Positions 49,592 to 59,560 of a stretch of DNA of 64,000 nt are shown one piece after another. Made by a program: the position numbers and the translations under genes. The stretch comes from Alloprevotella sp. (GTDB taxonomy: Bacteria; Bacteroidota; Bacteroidia; Bacteroidales; Bacteroidaceae). Each line of letters starts with the position of its first letter. The first letter of the stretch is position 1. The stretch covers positions 28,622 to 92,621 of the forward strand of contig JAFUZP010000023.1 in assembly GCA_017476545.1 (NCBI GenBank). Direction: 5' to 3'. The notes beneath the pieces are model-generated. The model saw nothing but the letters and a program-made list of their open reading frames with translations. It had not been told where the DNA came from and did not search any database.

Positions 49592-50677
49592 ATGTTTAAC
49601 TTACAAACTTGGACTTCGGCGATACACGCGTGGCTGCTGGGACTGGTGCCCGAATGGGCTGCCATCCTGCTGGAATGCGTCGTGGTGGCTCTGCTCATCA
49701 TCACGCTCTACGCCGTCTTCGCCATCGCCCTGATTTATATGGAACGCAAGGTCTGCGCGTTCTTCCAGTGCCGCCTCGGCCCGAACCGTGTCGGCAAATG
49801 GGGACTGCTGCAGGTGTTCAGCGACGTTTTCAAGATGTTGCAGAAGGAGATCATCAACATGCGCAAGAGCGACATGTTCCTCCACGACCTCGCCCCGTTC
49901 CTCGTCGTGACGGCTTCCATGCTGACCTTCGCCTGCCTGCCTTGGAACAAAGGCGGCCACATCATCGACTTCAACGTGGGTCTGTTCTTCATGATTGCCG
50001 TGAGCTCCATCGGCGTAGTAGGTATCCTGCTTGCCGGCCTCGGCTCTAACAGTAAGTACCCGATGATAGGCTCCATGCGCGCCGGAGCGCAGCTCATCAG
50101 CTACGAAATCTCCATAGGCATCACGATGCTGACCATCGTCGCCCTGAGCGGCACGATGCAGATTAGCGAAATCGTGCAGCAGCAGGCAGACAACGGCTGG
50201 AACATCATCCGCGGCCACGTGCCTGCGGTGATAGCCTTCCTCATCTACCTCATCGCAGGTAACGCAGAGTGCAACCGCGGCCCGTTCGACCTTCCCGAAG
50301 GCGAGAGCGAGCTGACGGCCGGCTACCACACGGAGTATTCCGGTATGCACTTCGGCTACTTCTATCTCGCAGAATACCTGAACCTCTTCATCGCTGCCGG
50401 TATCGCTTCTACCATCTTCCTGGGTGGTTGGGCTCCGCTCCACATCGCAGGCCTCGACGGCTTCAATGGTGTGATGGACGCAATCCCCGGTGCCGTGTGG
50501 TTCATCGGTAAGACTTTCTTCGTCATCTTCCTGCTGATGTGGGAGCGCTGGACGTTCCCCCGCCTGCGCATCGACCACATTCTCTCGCTGGAGTGGAAGT
50601 ACCTGATGCCGCTCAGCTTGATTAACCTGCTCCTGATGGCACTCGTCGTAGTGTTCGGCTTGGGCATAAACGTGTAA
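49592..50677 (+). CDS. nuoH: NADH-quinone oxidoreductase subunit H
   Basis: The membrane subunit that forms the entrance to the quinone site, 361 residues with eight TM segments. [19 protein letters not shown] contains the conserved Glu-Arg segment, and [24 protein letters not shown] is the conserved loop. The frame is open a few codons upstream into the inverted repeat with a TTG, but the ATG at 49592 (MFNLQTW) is the likely start. Confidence 0.95.
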   Translation: MFNLQTWTSAIHAWLLGLVPEWAAILLECVVVALLIITLYAVFAIALIYMERKVCAFFQCRLGPNRVGKWGLLQVFSDVFKMLQKEIINMRKSDMFLHDLAPFLVVTASMLTFACLPWNKGGHIIDFNVGLFFMIAVSSIGVVGILLAGLGSNSKYPMIGSMRAGAQLISYEISIGITMLTIVALSGTMQISEIVQQQADNGWNIIRGHVPAVIAFLIYLIAGNAECNRGPFDLPEGESELTAGYHTEYSGMHFGYFYLAEYLNLFIAAGIASTIFLGGWAPLHIAGLDGFNGVMDAIPGAVWFIGKTFFVIFLLMWERWTFPRLRIDHILSLEWKYLMPLSLINLLLMALVVVFGLGINV

Positions 50678-50681
50678 GGCT

Positions 50682-51260
50682 ATGGAGAATATGAACTATC
50701 TACAAGGCTTGGTGGCAGGCATGAAGACGCTCGGCGTGGGTCTGAAGACCACGATGCGCGAGTTCTTCACGAAGAAAATCACCGAGCAATATCCCGAGAA
50801 CCGCAAGGAACTCGTGATGTTCGACCGTTTCCGCGGCTCCCTCGTGATGCCCCACAACGAGCAGAACGAGCACAAATGCATCGCCTGCGGCCTCTGCATG
50901 ACGAACTGCCCCAACGGCACCATCGAAGTGAAGAGCAAGATGATCGAGACGGAGGACGGCAAGAAGAAAAAGATTCTTGACCAGTACATCTACGACCAAG
51001 GCATCTGCATGTATTGTCAGGTCTGCGTGCGTGTCTGCCCGCAGGACGCCATTACCTTCGACCAGAGCTTTGAAACCGCAGTATTCGACCGCCAGAAACT
51101 CGTGCGCCAGCTCAACCAGCCCGGCAGCAAGTGCCAGGAGAAGAAGCCCGTCGCACGCCCCGCGGCAGCCCCGAAGCCTGCGGAAAAGCCTGCTGTGGCA
51201 CCCGCTTCTGCCCCTGCAGAGGCTGCAGATGCTGCAGAGAAAACCCCTAAAACTGAGTAA
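50682..51260 (+). CDS. nuoI: NADH-quinone oxidoreductase subunit I
   Basis: It carries two 4Fe-4S clusters (N6a, N6b). Both motifs are intact in the 192-residue protein: CIACGLCMTNCP (C66, C69, C72, C76) and CMYCQVCVRVCP (C109, C112, C115, C119). The C-terminal 50 residues are an Ala/Pro/Lys-rich tail beyond the family core. It lies 4 nt after nuoH. Without EFG, ferredoxin or another donor could feed electrons through this subunit; that is inference. Confidence 0.95.
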   Translation: MENMNYLQGLVAGMKTLGVGLKTTMREFFTKKITEQYPENRKELVMFDRFRGSLVMPHNEQNEHKCIACGLCMTNCPNGTIEVKSKMIETEDGKKKKILDQYIYDQGICMYCQVCVRVCPQDAITFDQSFETAVFDRQKLVRQLNQPGSKCQEKKPVARPAAAPKPAEKPAVAPASAPAEAADAAEKTPKTE

Positions 51261-51265
51261 GCATT

Positions 51266-51799
51266 ATGGATTCATATAATATAATGTTCATTATTCTGGC
51301 AGTAATGATTGTCCTCTCCTCGTTTGCCACCGTGCTGACGAAGAGCGTGCTCCGTGCTGCCGCTTACCTGTTCTTCGCCCTGCTGGGCGTGGCAGGTATG
51401 TACTTCCTGCTGGGATATACCTTCCTCGGCTCTGTGCAGGTGATGGTGTACTGCGGCGGTATCGTCGTGCTGTACGTCTTTGCCATCCTGCTCACGCGCG
51501 GCGCGAAGGATAAGTTGAGCGAGAATACGCGTTCGAAGATATTCGCTTCCGCTTTGCTCAGCCTGGCCGGCTTCGGCGCATTCGTATATGCTATCTTCAA
51601 GGCAAACCTGCTGACGGAGATGCTCTCGACGCCCGAAGCCCTGGCAGAACCCAGCGAAGGAGCTGTCATTAGTATTAACGAAATCGGCCAGCACATGCTT
51701 TCGACCGACGTGAACGGCTACCTGCTTCCCTTCGAGGCAGTTTCCGTCCTGTTGCTCGCCTGCATCGTCGCTGCGTTGGTAATAGCAAGAAAGAGGTAA
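51266..51799 (+). CDS. nuoJ: NADH-quinone oxidoreductase subunit J
   Basis: A membrane subunit of 177 residues with five TM segments. VLRAAAYLFFALLGVAGMYF and VQVMVYCGGIVVLYVFAILL match the family. The loop at about 120-145 is hydrophilic. Its start is 5 nt after nuoI and its end 5 nt before nuoK. Confidence 0.93.
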   Translation: MDSYNIMFIILAVMIVLSSFATVLTKSVLRAAAYLFFALLGVAGMYFLLGYTFLGSVQVMVYCGGIVVLYVFAILLTRGAKDKLSENTRSKIFASALLSLAGFGAFVYAIFKANLLTEMLSTPEALAEPSEGAVISINEIGQHMLSTDVNGYLLPFEAVSVLLLACIVAALVIARKR

Positions 51800-51804
51800 A
51801 AGCC

Positions 51805-52113
51805 ATGATACAGTTAAATTATATGCTCATTATCTCCGCCGTCATGATGTTTGCGGGCATCTTCGGGTTCCTGACCCGCCGCAGCACATTGGCGATACTG
51901 CTCTCCATCGAGCTCATGCTTAACGCGACGGACCTGAACTTCGCCGTGTTTAACCGCATGCTGTACCCCGGCGGACACGAAGGCTACTTCTTCGCACTCT
52001 TCTCCATAGCCATCACGGCAGCGGAGAGTGCCATTGCCATCGCCATCATGATTAACGTTTACCGCCAGCTGAAGGACATCTCCGTCGGCAAGCTGGAGAA
52101 AATGAAATTCTGA
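51805..52113 (+). CDS. nuoK: NADH-quinone oxidoreductase subunit K
   Basis: A 102-residue MnhC-like membrane subunit with three TM segments. The conserved glutamates are visible in LLSIELMLNATDLNF and ITAAESAIAIAIMINVYR, which line the proton path of complex I. Three nt separate it from nuoL. Confidence 0.95.
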   Translation: MIQLNYMLIISAVMMFAGIFGFLTRRSTLAILLSIELMLNATDLNFAVFNRMLYPGGHEGYFFALFSIAITAAESAIAIAIMINVYRQLKDISVGKLEKMKF

Positions 52114-52116
52114 TAT

Positions 52117-54102
52117 ATGTTTACATACACAATCCTAATCCTGCTCCTGCCGTTCCTTTCGTTCCTCTTGCTGGGACTCTTCGGGAACAAACTGAGCCAC
52201 AAGCTGGCAGGAGCGATTGGTACGACCAGCCTGGGAGCCGTATTCCTGCTCTCCTGTTATACGGCCTATGAGTATTTCTTCGCCGTAGGACGTGGGGCGG
52301 AAGGCGTCTATGAAGCCCTGGTGCCGTACAATATCACATGGCTGCCGCTTGGCACGCTGCATTTCGACATGGGTGTGCTGCTTGACCCCATCAGCGTGAT
52401 GATGCTCATCGTCATCTCAACGGTGTCGTTCATGGTGCACATCTATTCCTTCGGGTACATGCACGGCGAGCGCGGCTTCCAGCGTTACTATGCTTTCCTG
52501 AGCCTCTTTACGATGTCGATGCTCGGCCTCGTGGTGGCTACGAACATCTTCCAGATGTATCTCTTCTGGGAACTTGTGGGCGTGAGCTCCTATCTGCTCA
52601 TCGGCTTCTACTACACGCAGAAAGCCGCCATCGCCGCTTCTAAGAAGGCATTCATCGTGACGCGCTTTGCCGACATGTTCTTCCTCGTCGGCATCCTCAT
52701 CTTCGGTTACTATACGGGTTCGTTCAGCTTCTCCTTTGTCAACGAGCTGAAGCTGGCCGACGGTGCAACAGCCTTTGTCCCCGTTGACGCAGCACGCGCT
52801 GTCGCCGCAGGCGGTTTCCTCCTGCCCACAGCCCTGACGCTGATGTTCATCGGTGGCGCGGGTAAGAGTGCCATGTTCCCGTTGCACATCTGGCTGCCCG
52901 ATGCCATGGAAGGCCCGACGCCTGTCAGCGCCCTCATCCATGCCGCCACGATGGTCGTAGCCGGTGTCTATCAGGTTGCGCGCCTCTTCCCCATGTGGAT
53001 AGAGTATGCTCCCAATGCCATGCCGATTATCGTATGGGTGGGTGTCATCACAGCCTTCTACGCGGCCGCTGTGGCCTGCGCCCAGAGCGACATCAAGCGT
53101 GTGCTCGCCTTCTCCACCATTTCGCAGATTGCCTTTATGATGGTGGCACTCGGCGTGAGCCTTCCGGGACATGAAGGCGTGCTTGACAACCACACACAGC
53201 TTGGCTTCCTTGCCGGTAACTTCCACCTCTTCACGCACGCTATGTTCAAGGCTTGCCTCTTCCTTGGTGCTGGTTGCATCATTCATGCCGTCCACTCCAA
53301 CGAGATGAGCGAGATGGGCGGCCTGCGCAAGTATATGCCTATCACGAACGCCACATTCCTGATTTCCTGCTTTGCCATTGCCGGTATTCCTTTCTTCTCC
53401 GGCTTCAGCTCAAAGGATGAAATCATCACGGCATGTATGAACTACAGCCCTGTAGTCGGTTGGATTATGACCGGCATCGCAGCCATGACCGCCTTCTACA
53501 TGTTCCGCCTCTACTATGGCATATTCTGGGGTACCGAAAACAAGGAAGCCCACGAGCACCACACGCCGCACGAGGCTCCCTGGACGATGACGTTCCCGCT
53601 CATCTTCCTTTCCGCAATCACCCTTGGCGTAGGTATCTACTCCACGTTGGGCGGATTCCTCGGATGGGGCGGCTCGTTCGGTAGCTTCGTTTCTGCAAGC
53701 GGTCAGGACTACACCATACACTTTGATGTTACGGTCGCTTCAATATCCACGATTGTTGCCATTCTGAGCATCTGCCTCGCTACCTATATATATAAAGGTG
53801 AGAAGCAGCCCGTGGCCGACAAGTTGCAGAGTGCTATGCCGCGTCTGCACCAGTGGGCCTACAAACGCTTCTACATGGACGAGGTCTATCAGTTCGTTAC
53901 GCACAGAATCATCTTCGCGCACATCTCCAAACCCATTGCTTGGTTTGACCGTCACGTCATCGACGGCTTCTTCAACTTCCTGGCATGGGGCACGCATGCG
54001 CTCAGCTTCCAGATTCGCGGCTTCCAGAGCGGCGCAATCCAACGCTACGCATTCGTGTTCTTCCTTGGTGTGCTCGCACTCTTACTAATCATGATACTCT
54101 AA
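52117..54102 (+). CDS. nuoL: NADH-quinone oxidoreductase subunit L
   Basis: The largest antiporter-like proton-pumping subunit, 661 residues with about 16 TM segments. Motifs include FWELVGVSSYLLIGFYY (the conserved Glu), GGAGKSAMFPLHIWLPDAME, PTPVSALIHAATMVVAGVY and HLFTHAMFKACLFLGAG. The long C-terminal lateral helix region (about 535-661) is present, with a hydrophilic joint GEKQPVADKLQSAMPRLHQW. It is 12 nt from nuoM. Confidence 0.95.
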   Translation: MFTYTILILLLPFLSFLLLGLFGNKLSHKLAGAIGTTSLGAVFLLSCYTAYEYFFAVGRGAEGVYEALVPYNITWLPLGTLHFDMGVLLDPISVMMLIVISTVSFMVHIYSFGYMHGERGFQRYYAFLSLFTMSMLGLVVATNIFQMYLFWELVGVSSYLLIGFYYTQKAAIAASKKAFIVTRFADMFFLVGILIFGYYTGSFSFSFVNELKLADGATAFVPVDAARAVAAGGFLLPTALTLMFIGGAGKSAMFPLHIWLPDAMEGPTPVSALIHAATMVVAGVYQVARLFPMWIEYAPNAMPIIVWVGVITAFYAAAVACAQSDIKRVLAFSTISQIAFMMVALGVSLPGHEGVLDNHTQLGFLAGNFHLFTHAMFKACLFLGAGCIIHAVHSNEMSEMGGLRKYMPITNATFLISCFAIAGIPFFSGFSSKDEIITACMNYSPVVGWIMTGIAAMTAFYMFRLYYGIFWGTENKEAHEHHTPHEAPWTMTFPLIFLSAITLGVGIYSTLGGFLGWGGSFGSFVSASGQDYTIHFDVTVASISTIVAILSICLATYIYKGEKQPVADKLQSAMPRLHQWAYKRFYMDEVYQFVTHRIIFAHISKPIAWFDRHVIDGFFNFLAWGTHALSFQIRGFQSGAIQRYAFVFFLGVLALLLIMIL

Positions 54103-54114
54103 AACCAAACAGCT

Positions 54115-55632
54115 ATGAACTTTCTTTCGATATTTGTACTCGTACCTTTATTGATGCTATTAGGCTTATGGCTGGTTAAAGGTCAGAAAGGTATCCGCTG
54201 CGTGATGATGGCCGGTAGTACCGTGCTGCTCATCACCGCAGCTGTGCTGACGGTAATGTTCCTGCAGGAACGCGCCGTCAACGATGCAGAAATGCTCTTC
54301 ACGGCATCCTTTGATTGGATAAAGCCGCTTCATATCAAGTACAGTGTCGGCGTGGACGGCATTTCCGTCGCCATGCTGTTGCTTTCCGCCGTGATAGTCT
54401 TCACGGGAACGTTCGTGTCCTGGGATATGAACAAGGAATACTTCCTGTGGTTCACCCTGCTTAGTGCGGGTGTCTTCGGCTTCTTCATCAGCATCGACAT
54501 GTTCACGATGTTCATGTTCTACGAAGTAGCCCTCATCCCCATGTACCTCCTCATCGGTGTCTGGGGCACGGGTAAGAAGGAGTACGCCGCCATGAAGCTC
54601 ACGCTGATGCTGATGGGAGGTTCCGCCTTCCTCATGTGTGGCATCTTCGGCATCTTCTATGGTGCTGGTGGTGAAACGATGAACATCGTCGATATCGCCA
54701 ACCAGACGAATGGTGCTCATGCCATCCCCGTAGAAGTGCAGCACATCTGGTTCCCGCTTACCTTCGCAGGCTTCGGCGTGCTGGGTGCGTTGTTCCCCTT
54801 CCACACGTGGAGCCCCGACGGTCACGCTTCCGCGCCTACCGCCGTATCCATGCTTCACGCAGGCGTACTGATGAAGCTCGGAGGCTACGGCTGTTTCCGC
54901 ATCGCCATGTACCTCATGCCGCAAGGTGCGCAGGATCTGGGCTGGATTTTCCTCATCCTTACGGGCATCAGCGTCGTTTACGGCGCGTTCTCCGCTTGCG
55001 TGCAGACCGACCTGAAGTACATCAATGCCTACAGCTCCGTTTCCCACTGCGGACTCGTGCTCTTTGGCATCCTGATGGTAAACCAGGTGGCCGCCACGGG
55101 TGCTGTCATCCAGATGCTATCCCACGGTTTGACGACGGCCCTGTTCTTTGCCCTCATCGGTATGATCTACGGCCGTACCCACACGCGTGATATCCGCGAG
55201 ATGACAGGCCTGATGCGCATCATGCCCTTCCTCGCTGTCTGCTACGTCATCGCCGGTCTTGCCAACCTCGGCTTGCCTGGTTTCAGTGGCTTCGTGGCCG
55301 AAATGACCATCTTCGTGGGTGCCTTTGAACACGCCGACACGTTCCACCGCTTCCTCACCATCGCTGGTTGCACCAGCATTGTCATCACGGCAGTCTACAT
55401 CCTGCGCCTTGTAGGTAAGATTCTCTACGGAACGGCAACCAACGAGCACCACCTGAAGCTTACTGATGCGCGCTGGGAAGAGCGTTTCGCTGTCATCTGC
55501 CTCATCTTCTGCATCGCCGCTCTCGGTTCGGCTCCGCTCTGGGTGAGCAATATGATTGGCACGGGTGTAGCTCCCATTGTGGACCACATCAACACGTTTG
55601 TCACTAACGCATCGTTTAATCCCTTCTTTTAA
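54115..55632 (+). CDS. nuoM: NADH-quinone oxidoreductase subunit M
   Basis: Second antiporter-like subunit, 505 residues with about 14 TM segments. It has YSVGVDGISVAMLLLSAVI, FMFYEVALIPMYLLIGVWG (conserved Glu), FPFHTWSPDGHASAPTAVSM and SHGLTTALFFALIGMIYGR. Length and motif order are normal for NuoM. It is 10 nt from nuoN. Confidence 0.95.
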   Translation: MNFLSIFVLVPLLMLLGLWLVKGQKGIRCVMMAGSTVLLITAAVLTVMFLQERAVNDAEMLFTASFDWIKPLHIKYSVGVDGISVAMLLLSAVIVFTGTFVSWDMNKEYFLWFTLLSAGVFGFFISIDMFTMFMFYEVALIPMYLLIGVWGTGKKEYAAMKLTLMLMGGSAFLMCGIFGIFYGAGGETMNIVDIANQTNGAHAIPVEVQHIWFPLTFAGFGVLGALFPFHTWSPDGHASAPTAVSMLHAGVLMKLGGYGCFRIAMYLMPQGAQDLGWIFLILTGISVVYGAFSACVQTDLKYINAYSSVSHCGLVLFGILMVNQVAATGAVIQMLSHGLTTALFFALIGMIYGRTHTRDIREMTGLMRIMPFLAVCYVIAGLANLGLPGFSGFVAEMTIFVGAFEHADTFHRFLTIAGCTSIVITAVYILRLVGKILYGTATNEHHLKLTDARWEERFAVICLIFCIAALGSAPLWVSNMIGTGVAPIVDHINTFVTNASFNPFF

Positions 55633-55642
55633 AGTGTAAGCT

Positions 55643-57109
55643 ATGGATTATAGTCAATTTCTATATATGCGTGAAGAACTGTCCCTGTTGGCAGTCATCC
55701 TCATCATCTTCCTCGCCGACCTTTTCCTCTGTAAGGAACCAAAGGAAGGAGTACCCGTTCGCGGAGGTAAAATTGGCCTCATTGCCTGCGTTCTCCTCGG
55801 CCTCCACACCCTTGGCAATCTCATTCCCTGCTGCGGCATGGAGCATGAGGTGACAGCCTTTGGCGGCATGTATGTCCACACGGCCATGATGACCATTGTC
55901 AAGAGCGTCCTCAACGTCGGCACCCTCGTTGTCTTCCTGATGGCGAACGGTTGGCTGCGTCGCGAGGAGAATGTGGTGAAGCAGGGCGAGTTCTACCTCA
56001 TCACGCTTTTCACGCTGCTCGGCATGTACTTCATGATTTCGAGCGGACACTTCCTGATGTTCTTCATCGGTCTGGAACTTGCCAGTGTGCCCCTTGCTGC
56101 CCTCGTAGCTTTCGACAAGTGGCGCTACGAAAGTGCTGAGGCCGGTGCTAAGTTCATTCTCCTGGCCATCTTCTCCAGCGCCCTCCTGCTCTACGGCGTC
56201 TCCCTCATCTATGGTGCCACGGGTACGCTCTACTTCACGGAGATCGGCGCGCTCATCAGTGGCGGTTCGCTGCTGTCCATCCTTGGCCTTGTGCTCTTCA
56301 TGGCCGGCATGGGCTTCAAGATATCCCTCGTTCCCTTCCACCTCTGGACGGCCGACACCTATCAGGGTGCGCCCACCGTGGTGACAGGTTACCTCAGCGT
56401 GGTATCTAAGGGCGCCGCATCCTTTGTGCTGATGACGGTGCTGATGAAGGCATTTGCCGACACACAGCTCTCCGAAGCCTGGAACATCGGTCTCTTCTGG
56501 CTCATCGTGGCCAGCATCACCATTGCCAACCTCTTTGCGGTACGCCAGCAGAACCTCAAGCGATTTATGGCCTTCAGCGCCATCTCGCAGGCAGGTTACC
56601 TCGTGCTCGCCGTCATGGGTGGCACGGCGCAGGGTATGACGGCGCTCGTCTATTACCTGCTCGTCTATATGGTGGCCGACCTCGGTGCCTTCGCCATCAT
56701 CAACGTCGTGGAGCAGAACAGCGGTAAGATAAACATCGACGACTATGACGGCCTCTACGAGACAAACCCGAAGCTCGCGTTTCTCATGACGCTCTGCCTC
56801 TTCTCCCTGGCAGGCATCCCGCCCTTCGCAGGTATGTTCTCCAAGTTCTTCGTCTTCATGGCAGCCTTCAACGCCGGTTACCAGTGGCTCGTGCTCATCG
56901 CCTTGATCAACACGGTCATCTCACTCTACTACTACCTGCTCATTGTGAAGGCCATGTATATCAAGACAAACGAGACCCCCATCGCGAAGTTCCGCTCCGA
57001 CAACTACACGCGCCTCGCCCTCTTCATCTGCTTGGCAGGCGTTGTCCTCGTCGGCATCCTCGGTGTATGCTACAACTACATCGACACCTTCGCCTACGGG
57101 ATGGAGTAG
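55643..57109 (+). CDS. nuoN: NADH-quinone oxidoreductase subunit N
   Basis: Third antiporter-like subunit, 488 residues with about 14 TM segments. Family segments include [40 protein letters not shown] and [19 protein letters not shown]. Last gene of the operon; no nuoE, nuoF or nuoG lies anywhere in the window. Confidence 0.94.
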   Translation: MDYSQFLYMREELSLLAVILIIFLADLFLCKEPKEGVPVRGGKIGLIACVLLGLHTLGNLIPCCGMEHEVTAFGGMYVHTAMMTIVKSVLNVGTLVVFLMANGWLRREENVVKQGEFYLITLFTLLGMYFMISSGHFLMFFIGLELASVPLAALVAFDKWRYESAEAGAKFILLAIFSSALLLYGVSLIYGATGTLYFTEIGALISGGSLLSILGLVLFMAGMGFKISLVPFHLWTADTYQGAPTVVTGYLSVVSKGAASFVLMTVLMKAFADTQLSEAWNIGLFWLIVASITIANLFAVRQQNLKRFMAFSAISQAGYLVLAVMGGTAQGMTALVYYLLVYMVADLGAFAIINVVEQNSGKINIDDYDGLYETNPKLAFLMTLCLFSLAGIPPFAGMFSKFFVFMAAFNAGYQWLVLIALINTVISLYYYLLIVKAMYIKTNETPIAKFRSDNYTRLALFICLAGVVLVGILGVCYNYIDTFAYGME

Positions 57110-57240
57110 TCTGCATTCCCTCCAATCCAACAATAGCATGGAGTATTGACATTATATTCTGATTATTGACCACTGGCTGTTGAGTTCCCTTTGCTTACAT
57201 GTCAGTGCTCAATTATTTTGGAACAACTATACTTAATTAT

Positions 57241-58335
57241 ATGAATCATTCCCTTTCTCGCATGCTTGCTGCGCTACTCCTCCTTTGCAGCATGCCCCTC
57301 GCCGCCCAGCGCGTGCGGGTTGTCGATGCTGATGGTGACGGCATCGCGTTGGCAGCCGTGCGCACATCGAGCGGCGTACTGCTCGGTACGACCGACCTCA
57401 ACGGAGTCCTTGAAGACGTCAAGGGCCACCAGACCATCTACGTAAGCCATCTGGCCTACAATCCCCGAACCATTAACGTGAGCGACCTCAAGGACGGCCT
57501 CATCACGATGGAGGAACGCGAATACGACTTCGCCGAAGCCGAAGTGAAATCCAAAGAATACTTCTACACCGAAGTGTACTACCGCTTCTACGGCTACGTC
57601 AACGACTCCCTGCGTTGCTATCGTGCAGGCATCGTACCCTGTGCCTACGACCTGAAGAAGAAAAAGATTACAGAAAAGTTCGGTTTCTACAGCTACGCCC
57701 TCTTCAACCTGAAGGACGTCACGTGGTGGGAAGTCCGAAGTGCCGACATGATTCGGGGCGGCATCCGTGGCACGCCAGGCGAAACGCTTCTGGAGAACGG
57801 CTCCTGGAAGAAAAGGTATTTCCTCGAAAAGATCCCCGACGGTAAGGATCGCTGGAAGATTGTCAACCCTCGTGACACCGTCGGCACCCTCGTCCGCGAG
57901 AACGGCTTCAGCATGATTACGATGGATGCCGGTCGGGCACAGATGTATGCCAACGAACAGTACGGCGAGGACAGATTGCTGAAGCGTCGGCAGGATAAAG
58001 ACTATACCTACAGCTACTCCGAAGTCTATCGTATAGGCGAGGACGGCGGGGTGAGGCACAACGACTTCGTCATGTCCCTGAACCATTGGGAACACAATGG
58101 TTCAAAAGGACGTGAGACCTATATTGTCGAGACCACCGTCACGGGCACAGCCTATATGACAAAGGATGAGTTCAAGCAAAAGCGCAAAGAGCTGGATGCC
58201 CTGAACTCCACCGAGAACATGTTCCACATGCCCCTCTCCGACCTTGAAGCCTACGAGCGCTCGCACAACATCCCCGTCATGACGGACGAGGTGCGCAGAG
58301 CCGTCGAAAAGATTACGCGCGATAGGTGGAAATAA
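57241..58335 (+). CDS. Exported protein with CarboxypepD_reg-like domain, function unknown
   Basis: The 364-residue protein has a signal peptide at 1-23 (...LLLLCSMPLAAQ). Residues 24-95 resemble the carboxypeptidase regulatory-like beta-sandwich (VVDADGDGIALAAVRTSSGV, LGTTDLNGVLEDVKG) that precedes many Bacteroidetes outer-membrane proteins. The remaining 270 residues are Tyr- and charge-rich without a recognised domain. An upstream ATG at 57199 would add non-signal residues, so 57241 is preferred. A terminator follows. Confidence 0.75.
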   Translation: MNHSLSRMLAALLLLCSMPLAAQRVRVVDADGDGIALAAVRTSSGVLLGTTDLNGVLEDVKGHQTIYVSHLAYNPRTINVSDLKDGLITMEEREYDFAEAEVKSKEYFYTEVYYRFYGYVNDSLRCYRAGIVPCAYDLKKKKITEKFGFYSYALFNLKDVTWWEVRSADMIRGGIRGTPGETLLENGSWKKRYFLEKIPDGKDRWKIVNPRDTVGTLVRENGFSMITMDAGRAQMYANEQYGEDRLLKRRQDKDYTYSYSEVYRIGEDGGVRHNDFVMSLNHWEHNGSKGRETYIVETTVTGTAYMTKDEFKQKRKELDALNSTENMFHMPLSDLEAYERSHNIPVMTDEVRRAVEKITRDRWK

Positions 58336-58364
58336 CTACGACGGTCTTTACCTAACCAAAGAAT

Positions 58365-58404
58365 AAGAGCGCGACTCCTCTCGGGGGGTGCGCTCTTGTT
58401 CTTT
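58365..58404 (+). terminator. Terminator after the CarboxypepD-like gene
   Basis: AAGAGCGC (58365-58372) and GCGCTCTT (58390-58397) form the stem around a CTCC/GGGG region, followed by GTTCTTT. Confidence 0.7.
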
Positions 58405-58423
58405 ATTATAAGACGCTGGTTCC

Positions 58424-58753
58424 TCAGTCTCCCGACTGGTAGCTGAGGCGTTTCTTCAGTCCCTCGCCGCTGAGCGTGACGGTCTTTCCGCTCATGTATT
58501 GGATGGTGACGCTGGTGACGGCGGCACGCCCTGCGAGGGAGAACAAGTCAGTTTGCTGGCGGAACGTAAAAGAACGTCGCAGAAGAGCTTTGCGTGATAT
58601 TTCGGATTGGTGTACCGTCCCGAAGATGGCTTGGTTCTGACAGCACCCAGCGAAGGGAAAGGTTACAGCGCTATTTTTAGGAGCATATTTGAACCTTAAG
58701 CCCCAATTTATAAGTTGGATACATAGAAGTCTATTGGCATATATTGAGAACAT
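58424..58753 (-). pseudogene. Decayed ORF, possibly a gene tail
   Basis: A 109-codon frame with a protein-like C-terminal part (SLAGRAAVTSVTIQYMSGKT, then GEGLKKRLSY) but a poor N-terminal part without promoter. GEGLKK also appears in the remnant near 60.1 kb. I cannot assign it to a family; it is either a fragment or chance. Confidence 0.25.
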
Positions 58754-58754
58754 A

Positions 58755-58806
58755 AACCCTCAGTATTTTAGCAATAATGCTGAAATACTGAGGGTTTGCT
58801 TTTTCA
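58755..58806. terminator. Strong bidirectional hairpin
   Basis: AACCCTCAGTATTT and AAATACTGAGGGTT form a perfect 14-bp stem extended by AGCA/TGCT around ATAA (58755-58796), then TTGCTTTTT. It marks a transcription boundary at the edge of the accessory region. Confidence 0.75.
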
Positions 58807-58851
58807 ACTGTCAATCTTGATAAAATGGATTGTCATTTATGCATCCTTTTA

Positions 58852-59037
58852 TTAATTTCCATTTTGATACCTCTCTTGTTGTAGAGACCATAAATAAAGT
58901 CCGTGCTCTTGATAATGAGCATCCATTTGGAAGGACATTTCATTTATGAAGTAGTCAGCGAGGCGTTGCTCGTCTGCGCGGGTAAACTCGTTTTGTGCGT
59001 TGGTGTAGAACTCGCAGTCGTAGGGTTTACTGCCAAA
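58852..59037 (-). pseudogene. Open frame continuing the GNAT reading frame after its stop
   Basis: Directly after the GNAT TAG stop the same frame stays open for 61 codons (FGSKPYDCEFYTNAQNEF..., ending SLQQERYQNGN) to a TAA. The composition is protein-like. It could be the tail of another gene fused by deletion, or a former C-terminal part of the GNAT gene cut off by an amber mutation. Confidence 0.35.
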
Positions 59038-59556
59038 CTACTCCAACATCTGTTTTAAATCGTAGTACATCGGGACGGTGTGCGCGTCTTCATCTACTTC
59101 ATTTACCAACATCTTGAAGCCGTTCTTTTCATAGAATGGTACGGCGGCGCGGTAGGCATCCACGGTGAGGAAGCGGCAGGCTGAGTTTCCTCGGTTTTCA
59201 ATGAGCATTTGTTTGATGCCGAAGATTAAGTTCGTGCCAATGCCCTCTGCTTTGTGACTTTGAGATACAGCTAGACGGCCAATCTTTACGGCGGGATAGC
59301 TGCCGAGATGCTTCTCGTGGGGGATGCTCTTACGGAGCTTGCGCCACAGGTTCTTCTCTATGGTAGTTTGAGAAATCTTGTCGTTTAGCAGACTGTAGTA
59401 GGCGATGGTTTCCTCGTCGTCCTCCAGTACGAACGTGTTTGCCAGCATCTGCCCATGGTAGAAGAGTGCGTCATCAAAAAGAAAACCGTTCAAATCGCTG
59501 TCGGCACAATCGAACGGTTTTATGGTATCCAGTGTTTCAAGTTTTACAAGTCGCAT
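59038..59556 (-). CDS. GNAT family acetyltransferase, probable toxin
   Basis: A 172-residue acetyltransferase starting MRLVKLETLDTIKPFDCADS. The acetyl-CoA binding region is PAVKIGRLAVSQSHKAEGIG, with RFLTVDAYRAAVPFYEKNGF near the C-terminus, the arrangement of TacT/AtaT-like aminoacyl-tRNA-modifying toxins. It overlaps nothing but starts 4 nt after the stop of a 52-codon gene, as in two-gene toxin-antitoxin units. The acceptor substrate is inferred only; an ordinary metabolic GNAT is the alternative. Confidence 0.78.
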   Translation of the reverse strand: MRLVKLETLDTIKPFDCADSDLNGFLFDDALFYHGQMLANTFVLEDDEETIAYYSLLNDKISQTTIEKNLWRKLRKSIPHEKHLGSYPAVKIGRLAVSQSHKAEGIGTNLIFGIKQMLIENRGNSACRFLTVDAYRAAVPFYEKNGFKMLVNEVDEDAHTVPMYYDLKQMLE

Positions 59557-59560
59557 CGGT

